This document shows, piece after piece, positions 41,502 to 48,516 of a DNA stretch of 48,516 nt (the first letter of the stretch is position 1; the number at the start of each line of letters is the position of its first letter). Origin of the DNA: Acidobacteriota bacterium (GTDB taxonomy: Bacteria > Acidobacteriota > Vicinamibacteria > Vicinamibacterales > 2-12-FULL-66-21); contig QHWT01000053.1 in NCBI GenBank assembly GCA_003222675.1, forward strand, positions 1-48,516. The letters run 5' to 3'. Made by a program: the position numbers and the translations under genes. Under the pieces are notes generated by a model. The model had not been told where the DNA came from. It saw only the letters and a list, made by a program, of their open reading frames with translations, and did no database searches.

Positions 41502-41909
41502 ATGCCATACGTTATCGGAATCGTGCTTTCGGGGGGTGTTGCGGTGTTTGCGCGGTACGTGGGATTCGATCGCGATCGAGCATTCTACCCGACCGTGATG
41601 ATTGTGATCGCGTCGTACTACGTGCTGTTCGCGGCGATGAGCGGCTCGGTTCAGACGGTGGTCATCGAGTCGGTGGTGATGACGCTGTTCGCGGCTGCGG
41701 CCGTTGCCGGGTTCAAGTCGAGCGCGTGGATCGTCGTTGTGGCGCTGGCCGGCCATGGCGTCTTTGATGCGGTTCATGGCCACGTTATCGAGAACGCCGG
41801 GGTGCCGGCCTGGTGGCCGGCCTGGTGTCTCGCGTACGACGTCGGCGCTGCAGCCTGCCTTGCCTGGCTCATAAAACGCGAGCCTAAACCGAATGACGCG
41901 AAGCATTAA
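41502..41909 (+). CDS. Four-helix membrane protein, unknown function
   Basis: A 135-residue protein from ATG 41502, behind AAAGGAG. Hydrophobic segments: YVIGIVLSGGVAVFARYV, PTVMIVIASYYVLFAAM, VVIESVVMTLFAAAAVAG and IVVVALAGHGVFDAVHGH; the tail is charged. The GHGVFDAVHGHVIEN segment is rich in histidine and could bind metal. No family recognised. Probably co-transcribed with the hydrolase fragment. Confidence 0.75.
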   Translation: MPYVIGIVLSGGVAVFARYVGFDRDRAFYPTVMIVIASYYVLFAAMSGSVQTVVIESVVMTLFAAAAVAGFKSSAWIVVVALAGHGVFDAVHGHVIENAGVPAWWPAWCLAYDVGAAACLAWLIKREPKPNDAKH

Positions 41910-42017
41910 TGGCTACGCGCGCTCTACGGATTCCTCCTCGCTGCCGGCAACGCCAGCACATGCTATCCTGCCGCCCTTCTGTATCTTCGCAACCCGTCAC
42001 CTCGAACGGAGGGCTCC

Positions 42018-42443
42018 GTGTCGTGGATCGTCGTGAACATCCATTGGATCATGATCCTTTCTGGCGTCCTTACGATGACGATGGTCTACGCCTCGCTCGC
42101 ACCTGAAGCTGCGCTTCGGTCGACGTTTGGAGAGAGCGTGAGCGGGCCGGTCGCCGACATCGTCGTCCGCAACTGGGGAGCGCTCATTGCGCTGGTCGGC
42201 GCAATGCTCATCTACGGGGCGCGCAAACCGCCGGTGCGCCCCATGGCCCTGACTGTTGCCGGTGCGAGCAAAGCGATTTTCGTCGCGTTGGTGCTTTCGC
42301 ATGGCGGACGCTTTCTCGGTTACCAAGCCGGGATCGCAGTGCTGAGTGATGTGCTGTGGATAATGGTCTTCGCGGCGTACTTGCTATCGGTGCGCCGTAC
42401 GCCAACGGGCGACCTCAAAGTCGGCTCGGTCGGAACAGCATGA
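42018..42443 (+). CDS. Four-helix membrane protein, unknown function
   Basis: A 141-residue protein; the GTG start follows CGGAGGG. Membrane segments: VVNIHWIMILSGVLTMTMVY, VRNWGALIALVGAMLIYGA, ALTVAGASKAIFVALVLSHG and VLSDVLWIMVFAAYLLSV. It resembles small hypothetical proteins of four helices without catalytic motifs. It sits in a run of same-strand membrane genes. Confidence 0.75.
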   Translation: MSWIVVNIHWIMILSGVLTMTMVYASLAPEAALRSTFGESVSGPVADIVVRNWGALIALVGAMLIYGARKPPVRPMALTVAGASKAIFVALVLSHGGRFLGYQAGIAVLSDVLWIMVFAAYLLSVRRTPTGDLKVGSVGTA

Positions 42444-42543
42444 TAGGCGCGCGAGTTGGTATCGGCGCGGTGCACGGCGAAGCTAGGGAACGATCCTCGC
42501 CGGTGGCATCGCACTCGTCGGAGGCGCCCTTGCGTTTCTGGGC

Positions 42544-43185
42544 GTGTTCTCCTACCTTGCCACTCGCTTCCAGTACCCAGAGGTGCTCGACGGCAACGCG
42601 CCAGAAGTGCTCCCGGCTCTCTGGGCAACGGGGGCAACGGGGCGGGCGGTGTGGGCCCTCTACGGTGTTTTGCCACTCGTGTTTATTCCAGCGGGTGTCG
42701 GCGCGTTCGAGGCTCTTCGTAACCGCGCGTCGGGATCGACGCGGATGGGAATGCTGTTCGCCTTCCTCGCCGCCTTCAGCATGATGCTCGGTCTGATGCG
42801 TTGGCCGAGTGTGCACTGGGAACTCGCGCGTGCCTGGGCTACGGCCGCCGAAGGCAACCGCGTAGTGCTCGCTGCGATGTTCGATGGATTGAAACGCTAC
42901 CTGGGCAACTTCATTGGCGAGTTCATCGGCGAGCTCGGCCTCAGCGTGTTCTTCGTTCTTTCGGGGGTCGGTCTGTCGCGGCATCCACGATGCCCCCGTT
43001 GGCTCAGTTGGTGGGGTATCGCCACACGCGTCCTGGGCCTGATTGGCATGTGGCGGAACGTGACGCCGGCCGTCGACGTGGTAGCAGCGGCCAGCAACTA
43101 TCTTCTGCCGGCATGGATGATCGGTTTTGGCGTGTGGCTTGTCATTACGAGCAGAACGGAACGTCTGACGCCAGCGCACGTTTGA
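42544..43185 (+). CDS. Multi-pass membrane protein, unknown function; start unclear
   Basis: A protein of at least 213 residues with several membrane helices (WALYGVLPLVFIPAGVGAF, MGMLFAFLAAFSMMLGLM, GELGLSVFFVLSGVGLS, PAWMIGFGVWLVITS). The frame is open for about 57 bp before GTG 42544 and codes for another helix (ILAGGIALVGGALAFLGVF) but has only non-standard starts before a TAG. The true N-terminus may have lost its start codon. The stop TGA shares an A with the next gene's ATG (43185). Confidence 0.7.
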   Translation: MFSYLATRFQYPEVLDGNAPEVLPALWATGATGRAVWALYGVLPLVFIPAGVGAFEALRNRASGSTRMGMLFAFLAAFSMMLGLMRWPSVHWELARAWATAAEGNRVVLAAMFDGLKRYLGNFIGEFIGELGLSVFFVLSGVGLSRHPRCPRWLSWWGIATRVLGLIGMWRNVTPAVDVVAAASNYLLPAWMIGFGVWLVITSRTERLTPAHV

Positions 43186-44270
43186 TGAGCAACCTGTACG
43201 ACACCATCGTTATCGGCGCCGGACAGGCCGGACTCGCGTCGGCGTACTACCTGCAGCGCGCGCGTTCCCAGTTCCTGGTACTCGACGGCGCCGGTCAAAT
43301 TGGCGAATCGTGGCTGCGGCGGTGGGACTCGCTGCGCCTGTTCACCCCTGTCCGCTACAACTCGCTGCCCGGCCTGCCGTTCCCCGGCGAGCCCTACGCG
43401 CTGCCCGTCAAGGACGACGTCGCGAGGTACCTGGAGGCGTATGTCGCGCACTTCGCGCTGCCGGTTCGGCTGAATACGCGCGTCTCGTCGCTGGCGAATG
43501 ACGCGCATCGGTTCGTCGTCACGACAGACGGAGAGACGTTTACTGCACGTTCGGTCATCGTTGCGACTGGCGCGTATCACCGGGCGTACATTCCCGCGTT
43601 CGCCAGCACCCTCTCGCCGAGCCTCATGCAAATACACTCGAGCGAATATCGGAATCCTGATGCGTTGCCTCCTGGAAGTGTTCTCGTGGTCGGCGCGGGC
43701 AACTCGGGGGCCCAGATCGCGCTGGAGCTCGCCGATTCGGGCCGCGCTACCTGGCTGTCAGGACGCGACACCGGCTCCATCCCCCGACGGGTGCTTGGGC
43801 GCGATGTGTACGACTGGCTGTGGTGGACGGTGATGCGCCCATCCGTCGACTCGTGGGTGGGTCGCAGGCTGATGGGCCAATTGTTCGCGGGCGATCCGCT
43901 GGTCGGCTTCTCGCGCCGCGCCCTCATCATTCCCACGCTGACGAGCGTCGGCCGCACGGTAGGCGTGTCGAACGGGCACCCGCGGCTCGACGATGGGCGC
44001 GTGCTCGAGGACGTGCGCACGGTTGTCTGGTGCACCGGGTTCCGTCCGGATTTCAGATGGATTCAACTGCCGGTGTTCGGACCCGAAGGCTATCCCGAGC
44101 ACCGCCGCGGCATCGTCGCCGCCGCGCCGGGCCTTGGCTTCGTTGGATTGCGGTACCAGTACCGGATCGGCTCGTCGCTGCTCGGCGGTGTGCACGAGGA
44201 TGCCGAGTACGTCGTCCGACAGCTGGACGCGCATGCCGGTCGCGCGTCGGCGGCGCACATCACAACATGA
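43185..44270 (+). CDS. FAD-dependent monooxygenase-like flavoprotein
   Basis: A 361-residue class B flavin-monooxygenase relative. IVIGAGQAGLASAYYLQ (residues 9-25) binds FAD, the GESWLRRWDSLRLFTP segment is the conserved post-FAD motif, VLVVGAGNSGAQIALEL binds NADPH, and WCTGFRPDF is the C-terminal ATG-like motif. Members oxidise soft nucleophiles or carry out Baeyer-Villiger reactions. It overlaps the upstream membrane gene by one base and is followed after seven bases by a medium-chain dehydrogenase, suggesting a small redox operon. Confidence 0.92.
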   Translation: MSNLYDTIVIGAGQAGLASAYYLQRARSQFLVLDGAGQIGESWLRRWDSLRLFTPVRYNSLPGLPFPGEPYALPVKDDVARYLEAYVAHFALPVRLNTRVSSLANDAHRFVVTTDGETFTARSVIVATGAYHRAYIPAFASTLSPSLMQIHSSEYRNPDALPPGSVLVVGAGNSGAQIALELADSGRATWLSGRDTGSIPRRVLGRDVYDWLWWTVMRPSVDSWVGRRLMGQLFAGDPLVGFSRRALIIPTLTSVGRTVGVSNGHPRLDDGRVLEDVRTVVWCTGFRPDFRWIQLPVFGPEGYPEHRRGIVAAAPGLGFVGLRYQYRIGSSLLGGVHEDAEYVVRQLDAHAGRASAAHITT

Positions 44271-44277
44271 AGGACCT

Positions 44278-45264
44278 GTGAAAGCAATTCTGCACTCGCA
44301 ATACGGAGCGTCAGACCTTCTCCAATTCAAGGAGATAGACAAACCCGCTCCCAAGGACAACGAGGTCTTGATCGCCATACACGCGACCACGGTGTCGACT
44401 GCCGACTGCACCATGCGCAATTTCACCTTCGTGACCAGATCAATGCTCCCCTTTGCCAAGCTCACGTTTGGTATCGGAAAGCCCTGGAAGGCGCGCGTCC
44501 TCGGCACCGAGTTGGCCGGAGTGGTGGAGAGCGCTGGCAAAGACGTGAAGAGGTTTAAGAAGGGGGACGCGATTGTTGCCTCGACCGGCATGGCGGGCGG
44601 CGGGCATGCCCAGTACGTCTGCCTTCCCGAAAAGGGAGCGTTGGCGCTCAAGTCGGAGTCCCTGACTTGGGAGGAAGCGGTTGCGATTCCGTTTGGGGCG
44701 AACACGGCGCTCTATTTCCTCCGGAACCTCGGGAAGATCCAAGTTGGTCAGGAGGTGTTGATCATCGGAGCGTCCGGGAGCATCGGCTCGGTCGCGGTGC
44801 AGCTGGCCAAACACTTTGGCGCGACGGTCAGCGCCGTGTGCAGTGGCGCGAACGTCGAAATGTTGAGGTCCCTGGCTGCAGACGGGGTTATCGACTACAC
44901 CAAAGAGGATTTCACCAAGGATGCAAGAACCTACGACCTGATATTCGACATCGCCGGCGCGAGCTCCTTCAGTCACTGCCAACAATCGCTTAAGCCCCAT
45001 GGTGTCTTTCTTCAAAACATCGTGGGGTTGACTACCTTGCTTCGGATCCTGTGGACGTCCATTGCCGGCGGCAAGAAACTCAAGGGCGGCGTCGCCATGG
45101 AACACCCGGAGAGAATGAACTTCATCGCAGAACTTGTCGCGGCGGGGAAGCTCAAGGCGGTAATCGACAGCAGTTATCCTCTGGAGCGGATTGCCGAGGC
45201 CTTCAAGTATGTTGAGCAAGGGCACAAGAAGGGAAATGTCGTGATCACGGTGGCGCATCCATGA
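44278..45264 (+). CDS. Medium-chain dehydrogenase, quinone-oxidoreductase-like
   Basis: A 328-residue NAD(P)-binding protein of the zinc-independent MDR branch. It has a GroES-like N-terminal half (VLGTELAGVVESAGKDVKRF), the Rossmann motif IIGASGSIGSVAVQLAKHFG, and VIDYTKEDF plus DLIFDIAGA. There are no structural-zinc cysteines. The GTG start at 44278 follows AAGGA. Codon use and Lys-rich composition differ a little from its neighbours, which may indicate transfer. Probably reduces quinones or enones. Confidence 0.9.
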   Translation: MKAILHSQYGASDLLQFKEIDKPAPKDNEVLIAIHATTVSTADCTMRNFTFVTRSMLPFAKLTFGIGKPWKARVLGTELAGVVESAGKDVKRFKKGDAIVASTGMAGGGHAQYVCLPEKGALALKSESLTWEEAVAIPFGANTALYFLRNLGKIQVGQEVLIIGASGSIGSVAVQLAKHFGATVSAVCSGANVEMLRSLAADGVIDYTKEDFTKDARTYDLIFDIAGASSFSHCQQSLKPHGVFLQNIVGLTTLLRILWTSIAGGKKLKGGVAMEHPERMNFIAELVAAGKLKAVIDSSYPLERIAEAFKYVEQGHKKGNVVITVAHP

Positions 45265-45344
45265 ATGCGACGATCCTCGCCACAATCATTGTTTAGCCGA
45301 CGTATGCGCACGCTCGAGGTCGATGCCGACAGAGAGACGTCTCT

Positions 45345-46979
45345 TCATAGCGTAATCGCATCGGGTGCCAACGCCTGCAGTGGGTGATGTTGGCTCCACC
45401 ATCGGCCCGCCTCCTCCTCGTCCCACGTCATCCCATCGATCGTGCCAAGTGACTGCGCAAGTTGTCGCGCGTTCTGCGGCCGGTCTTCTGGTTTCTTGGC
45501 GAGGCAGGCCAGCACTAGGCGTTCGAGCGTGGCCGGGATCGGAAGCTCGGTTCGCTCCGATGGCGGCACCGGCACAGCGTGCAGGTGCTGAGTGATCACC
45601 TTGAGCACCGTGTCGCCGGTAAACACCTGCTCTCCGGTGAGCAGGTAGTACGCCACACATCCGAGCGCGTATAAATCGGCGCGCGCATCGACGTTATCGC
45701 CAAGCGCCATCTCCGGCGCCATGTAAGCCGGCGTGCCCATGATCACGCCTTCGATCGTGGCCAGCGACTGCGCGGCGCCACCTGCGGCGGTCTTCACGAG
45801 ACCGAAATCGAGCACCTTGACGAAGTCCTCTCGACACCCGACCCGCCCGATATGAATGTTGGCGGGCTTGATGTCTCGATGTACTAAACCGCGAGCGTGC
45901 GCCTCTTCGAGTGAATCACAGACCTGACGAAGGACATGAATCACACGCGGCGCCGGCATCGCGCCATGTTGTCGAACCAGTGACTCGAGATCCATTCCCT
46001 CCAGAAACTCCATCACTAAATAGAGGGTCTTGTCCTCAGTCACCCCAAAGTCGTAAAGGTCCACCGTGTGCGACGACCGCAGGTGCGCTGCCGCATCGGC
46101 TTCGCGCTGGAACCGCGCGATCGCCCGCGCCGCCACAGCAGGATCGTTGCCGCCGAGCATCTCCGGCCGGATCAACTTGATGGCGGCCGGCCTCGCCAGC
46201 ATGCGATGAGACGCTTTATAGACCTCGCCCATCCCACCGCGCCCCAGCAGTTCGCCAAGCTGATAACTTCCCATCTCTCGCGCCTTCGCCACCTGCCGGC
46301 CAAGCGTTGTCACGACGTGCGAGATGACGACGGCTACGCCAACGAGCAGGTAGTCCGGGTAGTGCATCAGCAGTGCGTTACTCGCAGAGCCGAAATCCCA
46401 GCGGCCTTGGGCACGAGCCCAGAGCATCCCCACCGGATTCATGGAGGCTGCGACCAGGCCCGCGAGCAGCGTTTTCATCCTGGTGCTTGGCACGATTGCC
46501 GAGAACATCAGGATGACTGCTCCGATCCACGAGATCTGCGGAGACACGGATTGCCTGGCGAGGATCGGGCCGGAATGAAATGTCAAACCCAGCGCAAGCG
46601 CTGTGAGCACCATGTACACCAGGCCGAGATCCAGGATTCGGCGTGGGTCTCGATTGGGCGTCCGGGTGTAGGCAAAAAGCAGGAGCGACGCCAGCACGCT
46701 CGCGGCGGCGATCGCATCGCCGATCGTCAGGTCGAGCCACGCCGACGGGTCCGCTTGCATCGACCTGAACGCGACGTGCCCGAGGATGCTTCCGAGGACC
46801 CACAACCCAGCGGCGACGAGCGACATGATGCCGAGCCGAGCGGAGGCGTCCCGAAGTAGATCGTCAGGGAGGGCTCGTGGCCGACCACGTGCCTCAGTTT
46901 CCCCCGCGGGGGTTGCATCGCTCGGAGGCCGTATGAGTTTCGGGACCGGCATCACAGCTGGGGTCAGTGTAACGGTCAT
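45345..46979 (-). CDS. Ser/Thr protein kinase with N-terminal membrane domain
   Basis: A 544-residue kinase from ATG 46979. Residues 50-226 contain about six membrane segments (IMSLVAAGLWVLGSILGH, AIAAASVLASLLLFAYT, YMVLTALALGLTFH, YLLVGVAVVISHVV). The kinase domain follows at about 237-500: glycine loop LGRGGMGEVYKA (246-256), Lys268 in AAIKLI, catalytic loop HRDIKPAN (367-374), DFG 391-393, and APE 421-423. All key residues are present, so it should be active. The usual bacterial order is kinase first and sensor last; here the membrane part comes first, so the domain faces the cytoplasm from its C-terminus. No phosphatase gene nearby. Confidence 0.93.
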   Translation of the reverse strand: MTVTLTPAVMPVPKLIRPPSDATPAGETEARGRPRALPDDLLRDASARLGIMSLVAAGLWVLGSILGHVAFRSMQADPSAWLDLTIGDAIAAASVLASLLLFAYTRTPNRDPRRILDLGLVYMVLTALALGLTFHSGPILARQSVSPQISWIGAVILMFSAIVPSTRMKTLLAGLVAASMNPVGMLWARAQGRWDFGSASNALLMHYPDYLLVGVAVVISHVVTTLGRQVAKAREMGSYQLGELLGRGGMGEVYKASHRMLARPAAIKLIRPEMLGGNDPAVAARAIARFQREADAAAHLRSSHTVDLYDFGVTEDKTLYLVMEFLEGMDLESLVRQHGAMPAPRVIHVLRQVCDSLEEAHARGLVHRDIKPANIHIGRVGCREDFVKVLDFGLVKTAAGGAAQSLATIEGVIMGTPAYMAPEMALGDNVDARADLYALGCVAYYLLTGEQVFTGDTVLKVITQHLHAVPVPPSERTELPIPATLERLVLACLAKKPEDRPQNARQLAQSLGTIDGMTWDEEEAGRWWSQHHPLQALAPDAITL

Positions 46980-47481
46980 TAGACGTCGTGAGCTGAGCGG
47001 CCTCCCCGTTCCCATGCTGGCGGCGCATCGGGGAGTTTCGATTCTGAGCGCCTCCGGCTCGACGAGACTCTCCCCAAGATTGTCCCTGCGACGCGCCAAA
47101 ACAGCGCGTACCGAGCCAACGGCAGCCAACTCGCTAGATTGGGGAAATAGAAGAACAGGAGGGATTTACGAGGAAAAACGAAGATGGCCGAAATGCTGAT
47201 CGACGCTTAGCAAGCCGTTGCAGTGCTCGCGCCATACGGATGAGCCAGCGTCAGAAATCGCTTCAATCAATCGGGGTCGCTGGATGGAGCTCGGACAAGT
47301 TCGACGCGCTACCCGAGGCTGCGCAGTTCACGAATCATCTTGCGCGCGGCGATCGAAATCTGAAGGGCACGCGTGCACGGCGTGCCGTCGATTTTTCGCA
47401 GGTTTGCGGTACTTTTGAACTCCGAAGCCCAACATCCTAGCGCCGCCACTTTGGTCGCTCGCGGCACCTGATTCGCGAACC
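46980..47481. other. Intergenic region between kinase and TA module 2
   Basis: About 500 bp without a gene I can support. It must contain the kinase promoter on the minus strand, but no clear -35/-10 pair stands out. Short plus-strand frames near 47218-47440 lack ribosome-binding sites and known motifs. Confidence 0.45.
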
Positions 47482-47510
47482 TTGACTTTTGTGCACAGTG
47501 TGCACACACT
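47482..47510 (+). promoter_or_regulatory. Promoter with tandem TGTGCACA operator of TA module 2
   Basis: Same design as at 675-703: TTGACT (47482-47487), 17 bp, CACACT (47505-47510), with TGTGCACA at 47490-47497 and 47499-47506. One downstream base differs (CTGGAAGAC versus CTTGAAGAC), which here creates a GGAAG that could serve as a ribosome-binding site if the transcript begins earlier than predicted. Confidence 0.6.
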
Positions 47511-47517
47511 GGAAGAC

Positions 47518-47895
47518 ATGAGCTCGGGATATGTGTCCGGCCGCGTGCCTACGCGTTACGAGCGGTTGGTGACCAAACAGGCACGCGCCGCCCGAACCTC
47601 GAAAAGCGACCTTGTCGCGCGATACGTTATCGAAAAGAGTCTCGAGACCGAGTTTCCTGGGATTTCCTTTCGCGATTCGCTGGCAGGCCGCGAAGCATAC
47701 TTGACTGGCCATCGCGTCTCCGTGTGGGAAGTGCTCGCGGTGCACGAGGAGACCAAATCGGTCGAGAAGACGGCGAGCCATTTCCGCTGGCCGCGCGTAC
47801 TCGTCAAGCGAGCGCTGGCATACGCCAAGGCTTTCCCCGAAGAAATCCACACAGCGCGTGACGAAGAGACCGGCACAGCTTCGGCTGCTCGCTGA
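47518..47895 (+). CDS. DUF433-like antitoxin with ribbon-helix-helix N-terminus, copy 2
   Basis: A 125-residue antitoxin, the full-length version of the 711 gene. The ribbon-helix-helix part (SGRVPTRYERLV, TSKSDLVARYVIEKSLE) and the DUF433-like helix (WPRVLVKRALAYAKAFP) are followed by an acidic tail EEIHTARDEETGTASAAR missing from copy 1. Acidic C-termini of antitoxins often bind the toxin. Overlaps the toxin gene by 38 bp. Confidence 0.78.
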   Translation: MSSGYVSGRVPTRYERLVTKQARAARTSKSDLVARYVIEKSLETEFPGISFRDSLAGREAYLTGHRVSVWEVLAVHEETKSVEKTASHFRWPRVLVKRALAYAKAFPEEIHTARDEETGTASAAR

Positions 47896-48253
47896 CGAGA
47901 ACACGTCGCATCGATTCGTCTCGGCCTGCACGCGTCTGCGCCGGAACTTTCCCATTGTTCACATCGCTCGGTGGCAAGACGGATCCTGGCTTGGCCTGGA
48001 CGATGCGGCCCTGTTGATCTCCTGCGCCGAAGCCGGCTTGGTGCTCGTCGCCTTCGACCGCGCAACGCTACCGTGGCACGCAGGCCAAGTGGTGCGCGCG
48101 GGAGAGAGTCACGGCGGTCTCATTCTGTTCCGGCGCACGGTTCGGAGCACCAACTACGGCGAGCAAGCGCGCCTCGTCTCCGAGTTCTGGTCCAGTCAAG
48201 GCCAGGGCTGGGACTGGACGAATCGAATCGTGTACCTGCCGAAGTCGCCGTGA
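47858..48253 (+). CDS. DUF5615-like (PIN/Mut7-C fold) toxin, copy 2
   Basis: A 131-residue predicted RNase toxin from GTG 47858. It keeps the DEN motif (residues 13-15) typical of DUF5615, then DGSWLGLDDAALL and LVLVAFDRATLP. It differs at about 13 positions from copy 1. The start lies inside the antitoxin gene. Probably the functional member of the two modules, because neither gene shows lesions. Confidence 0.75.
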   Translation: MTKRPAQLRLLADENTSHRFVSACTRLRRNFPIVHIARWQDGSWLGLDDAALLISCAEAGLVLVAFDRATLPWHAGQVVRAGESHGGLILFRRTVRSTNYGEQARLVSEFWSSQGQGWDWTNRIVYLPKSP

Positions 48254-48347
48254 GCTGCAGCCTGCAGCCTTCGCAGACGGGCAGAACCAGCGTTGCCGTC
48301 GACCACCTAACACACCAAGCTGCCCGTCCGCTGCCCGCCGCATTGAC

Positions 48348-48516
48348 GCGTGAGATGGCGTCCGGGGTGTTACCCCGCTGTTACCCCGGCGCTTGAGCTG
48401 GTGCGATTTGCGTTTCACGACCACGCGAACACGCGGTGTTCGTCGGCAGGCCGGACGGCCTACAAGCGCCTCTAAGATCGGGAGATCGGGCTGTGACCTA
48501 TAGGTGACCTACAGAT
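48348..48516. repeat. 167-bp direct repeat, copy 2 (runs to window edge)
   Basis: Matches 38779-38945 in order, including GTTACCCCGCTGTTACCCC (48369-48387) and the terminal TGTGACCTATAGGTGAC (ACCTATAGGT palindrome). The two copies are in the same orientation and 9.57 kb apart, enclosing the HTH-PIN module through TA module 2. Whether a tRNA-Pro end follows, as at copy 1, lies just outside the window. Confidence 0.7.

Noticed and set aside
1-48516. CRISPR array
   Set aside because: No regularly spaced direct repeats of 23-40 bp were seen, and no cas gene is present.
1-48516. All frameshifts being assembly or sequencing errors
   Set aside because: Many long genes are uninterrupted, and the broken genes also show missing halves and large deletions; single shifts such as the one in BlaI remain open.

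Overview
The window looks like an accessory, heavily remodelled stretch of a high-GC chromosome from an Acidobacteriota-like soil bacterium, possibly Vicinamibacteria. Two complete PadR regulator plus large MacB/FtsX-type permease pairs are present (2548-5525 and 13425-16521), together with a tail of a third permease. PadR-linked orphan permeases of this kind are typical of that phylum. A PEP-CTERM protein, a membrane-anchored Ser/Thr kinase and a secreted glycan-degradation cluster fit the same picture. The assignment is inference from gene content; there is no rRNA and no complete tRNA.

Layout. 1-1.4 kb: TetR regulator and a DUF433/DUF5615-type toxin-antitoxin (TA) module. 1.9-5.5 kb: VOC protein, PadR and permease. 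5.5-7.8 kb: a graveyard of a RibD/DHFR-like gene, a BlaI-BlaR1-like pair and a PQQ-propeller fragment. 8-10.2 kb: a 709-residue secreted Ig-repeat protein. 10.4-11.4 kb: an HTH antitoxin whose partner toxin is missing and is replaced by an IS1380-like fragment. 11.4-16.5 kb: DinB, permease remnant, VOC protein, second permease and PadR. 16.6-18.6 kb: a SIR2-like N-terminus cut at a tRNA-Asp 3'-half repeat, a PEP-CTERM gene, and a second copy of that repeat which ends another secreted gene. 18.8-21.4 kb: RodZ-like membrane HTH gene, small membrane genes and gene fragments. 21.8-23.9 kb: IS91-type transposase with a tyrosine recombinase. 24.1-25.2 kb: a serine-hydrolase relative without its catalytic motif. 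25.6-34.3 kb: beta-helix protein, esterase, metallo-beta-lactamase fold enzyme, SDR and Gfo/Idh oxidoreductases, GH123/DUF4091-like protein and a collapsed DUF5107 gene; together these resemble a polysaccharide catabolic locus. 34.5-36 kb: RES toxin with an unusually long Xre-type antitoxin. 36.8-38.1 kb: NDH-2-like flavoprotein. 38.1-39 kb: remnants, a 167-bp repeat and a tRNA-Pro 3' fragment. 39.1-40.2 kb: intact HTH-PIN TA module, paralogous to the orphan at 10.4 kb. 40.2-45.3 kb: LysR and hydrolase genes fused by loss of both 5' ends, three membrane proteins, a flavin monooxygenase and a quinone-oxidoreductase-like gene. 45.3-47 kb: Ser/Thr kinase with N-terminal membrane domain. 47.5-48.5 kb: second DUF433/DUF5615 module and the second 167-bp repeat.

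Theme. Three TA families occupy five loci, two of them as duplicated paralogues. They lie near tRNA-derived or directly repeated sequences and among about fifteen truncated or frameshifted genes. The likeliest reading is a chromosomal scar built by repeated integration and deletion, in which TA modules persisted while cargo decayed. Most long genes are intact (877, 915, 709, 642 codons), so the frameshifts are probably mostly real rather than sequencing noise. The best leads are the orphan antitoxin beside its intact paralogue, the extended Res-Xre antitoxin, the repeat-flanked segments, and the shared promoter/operator layout of the duplicated TA loci.
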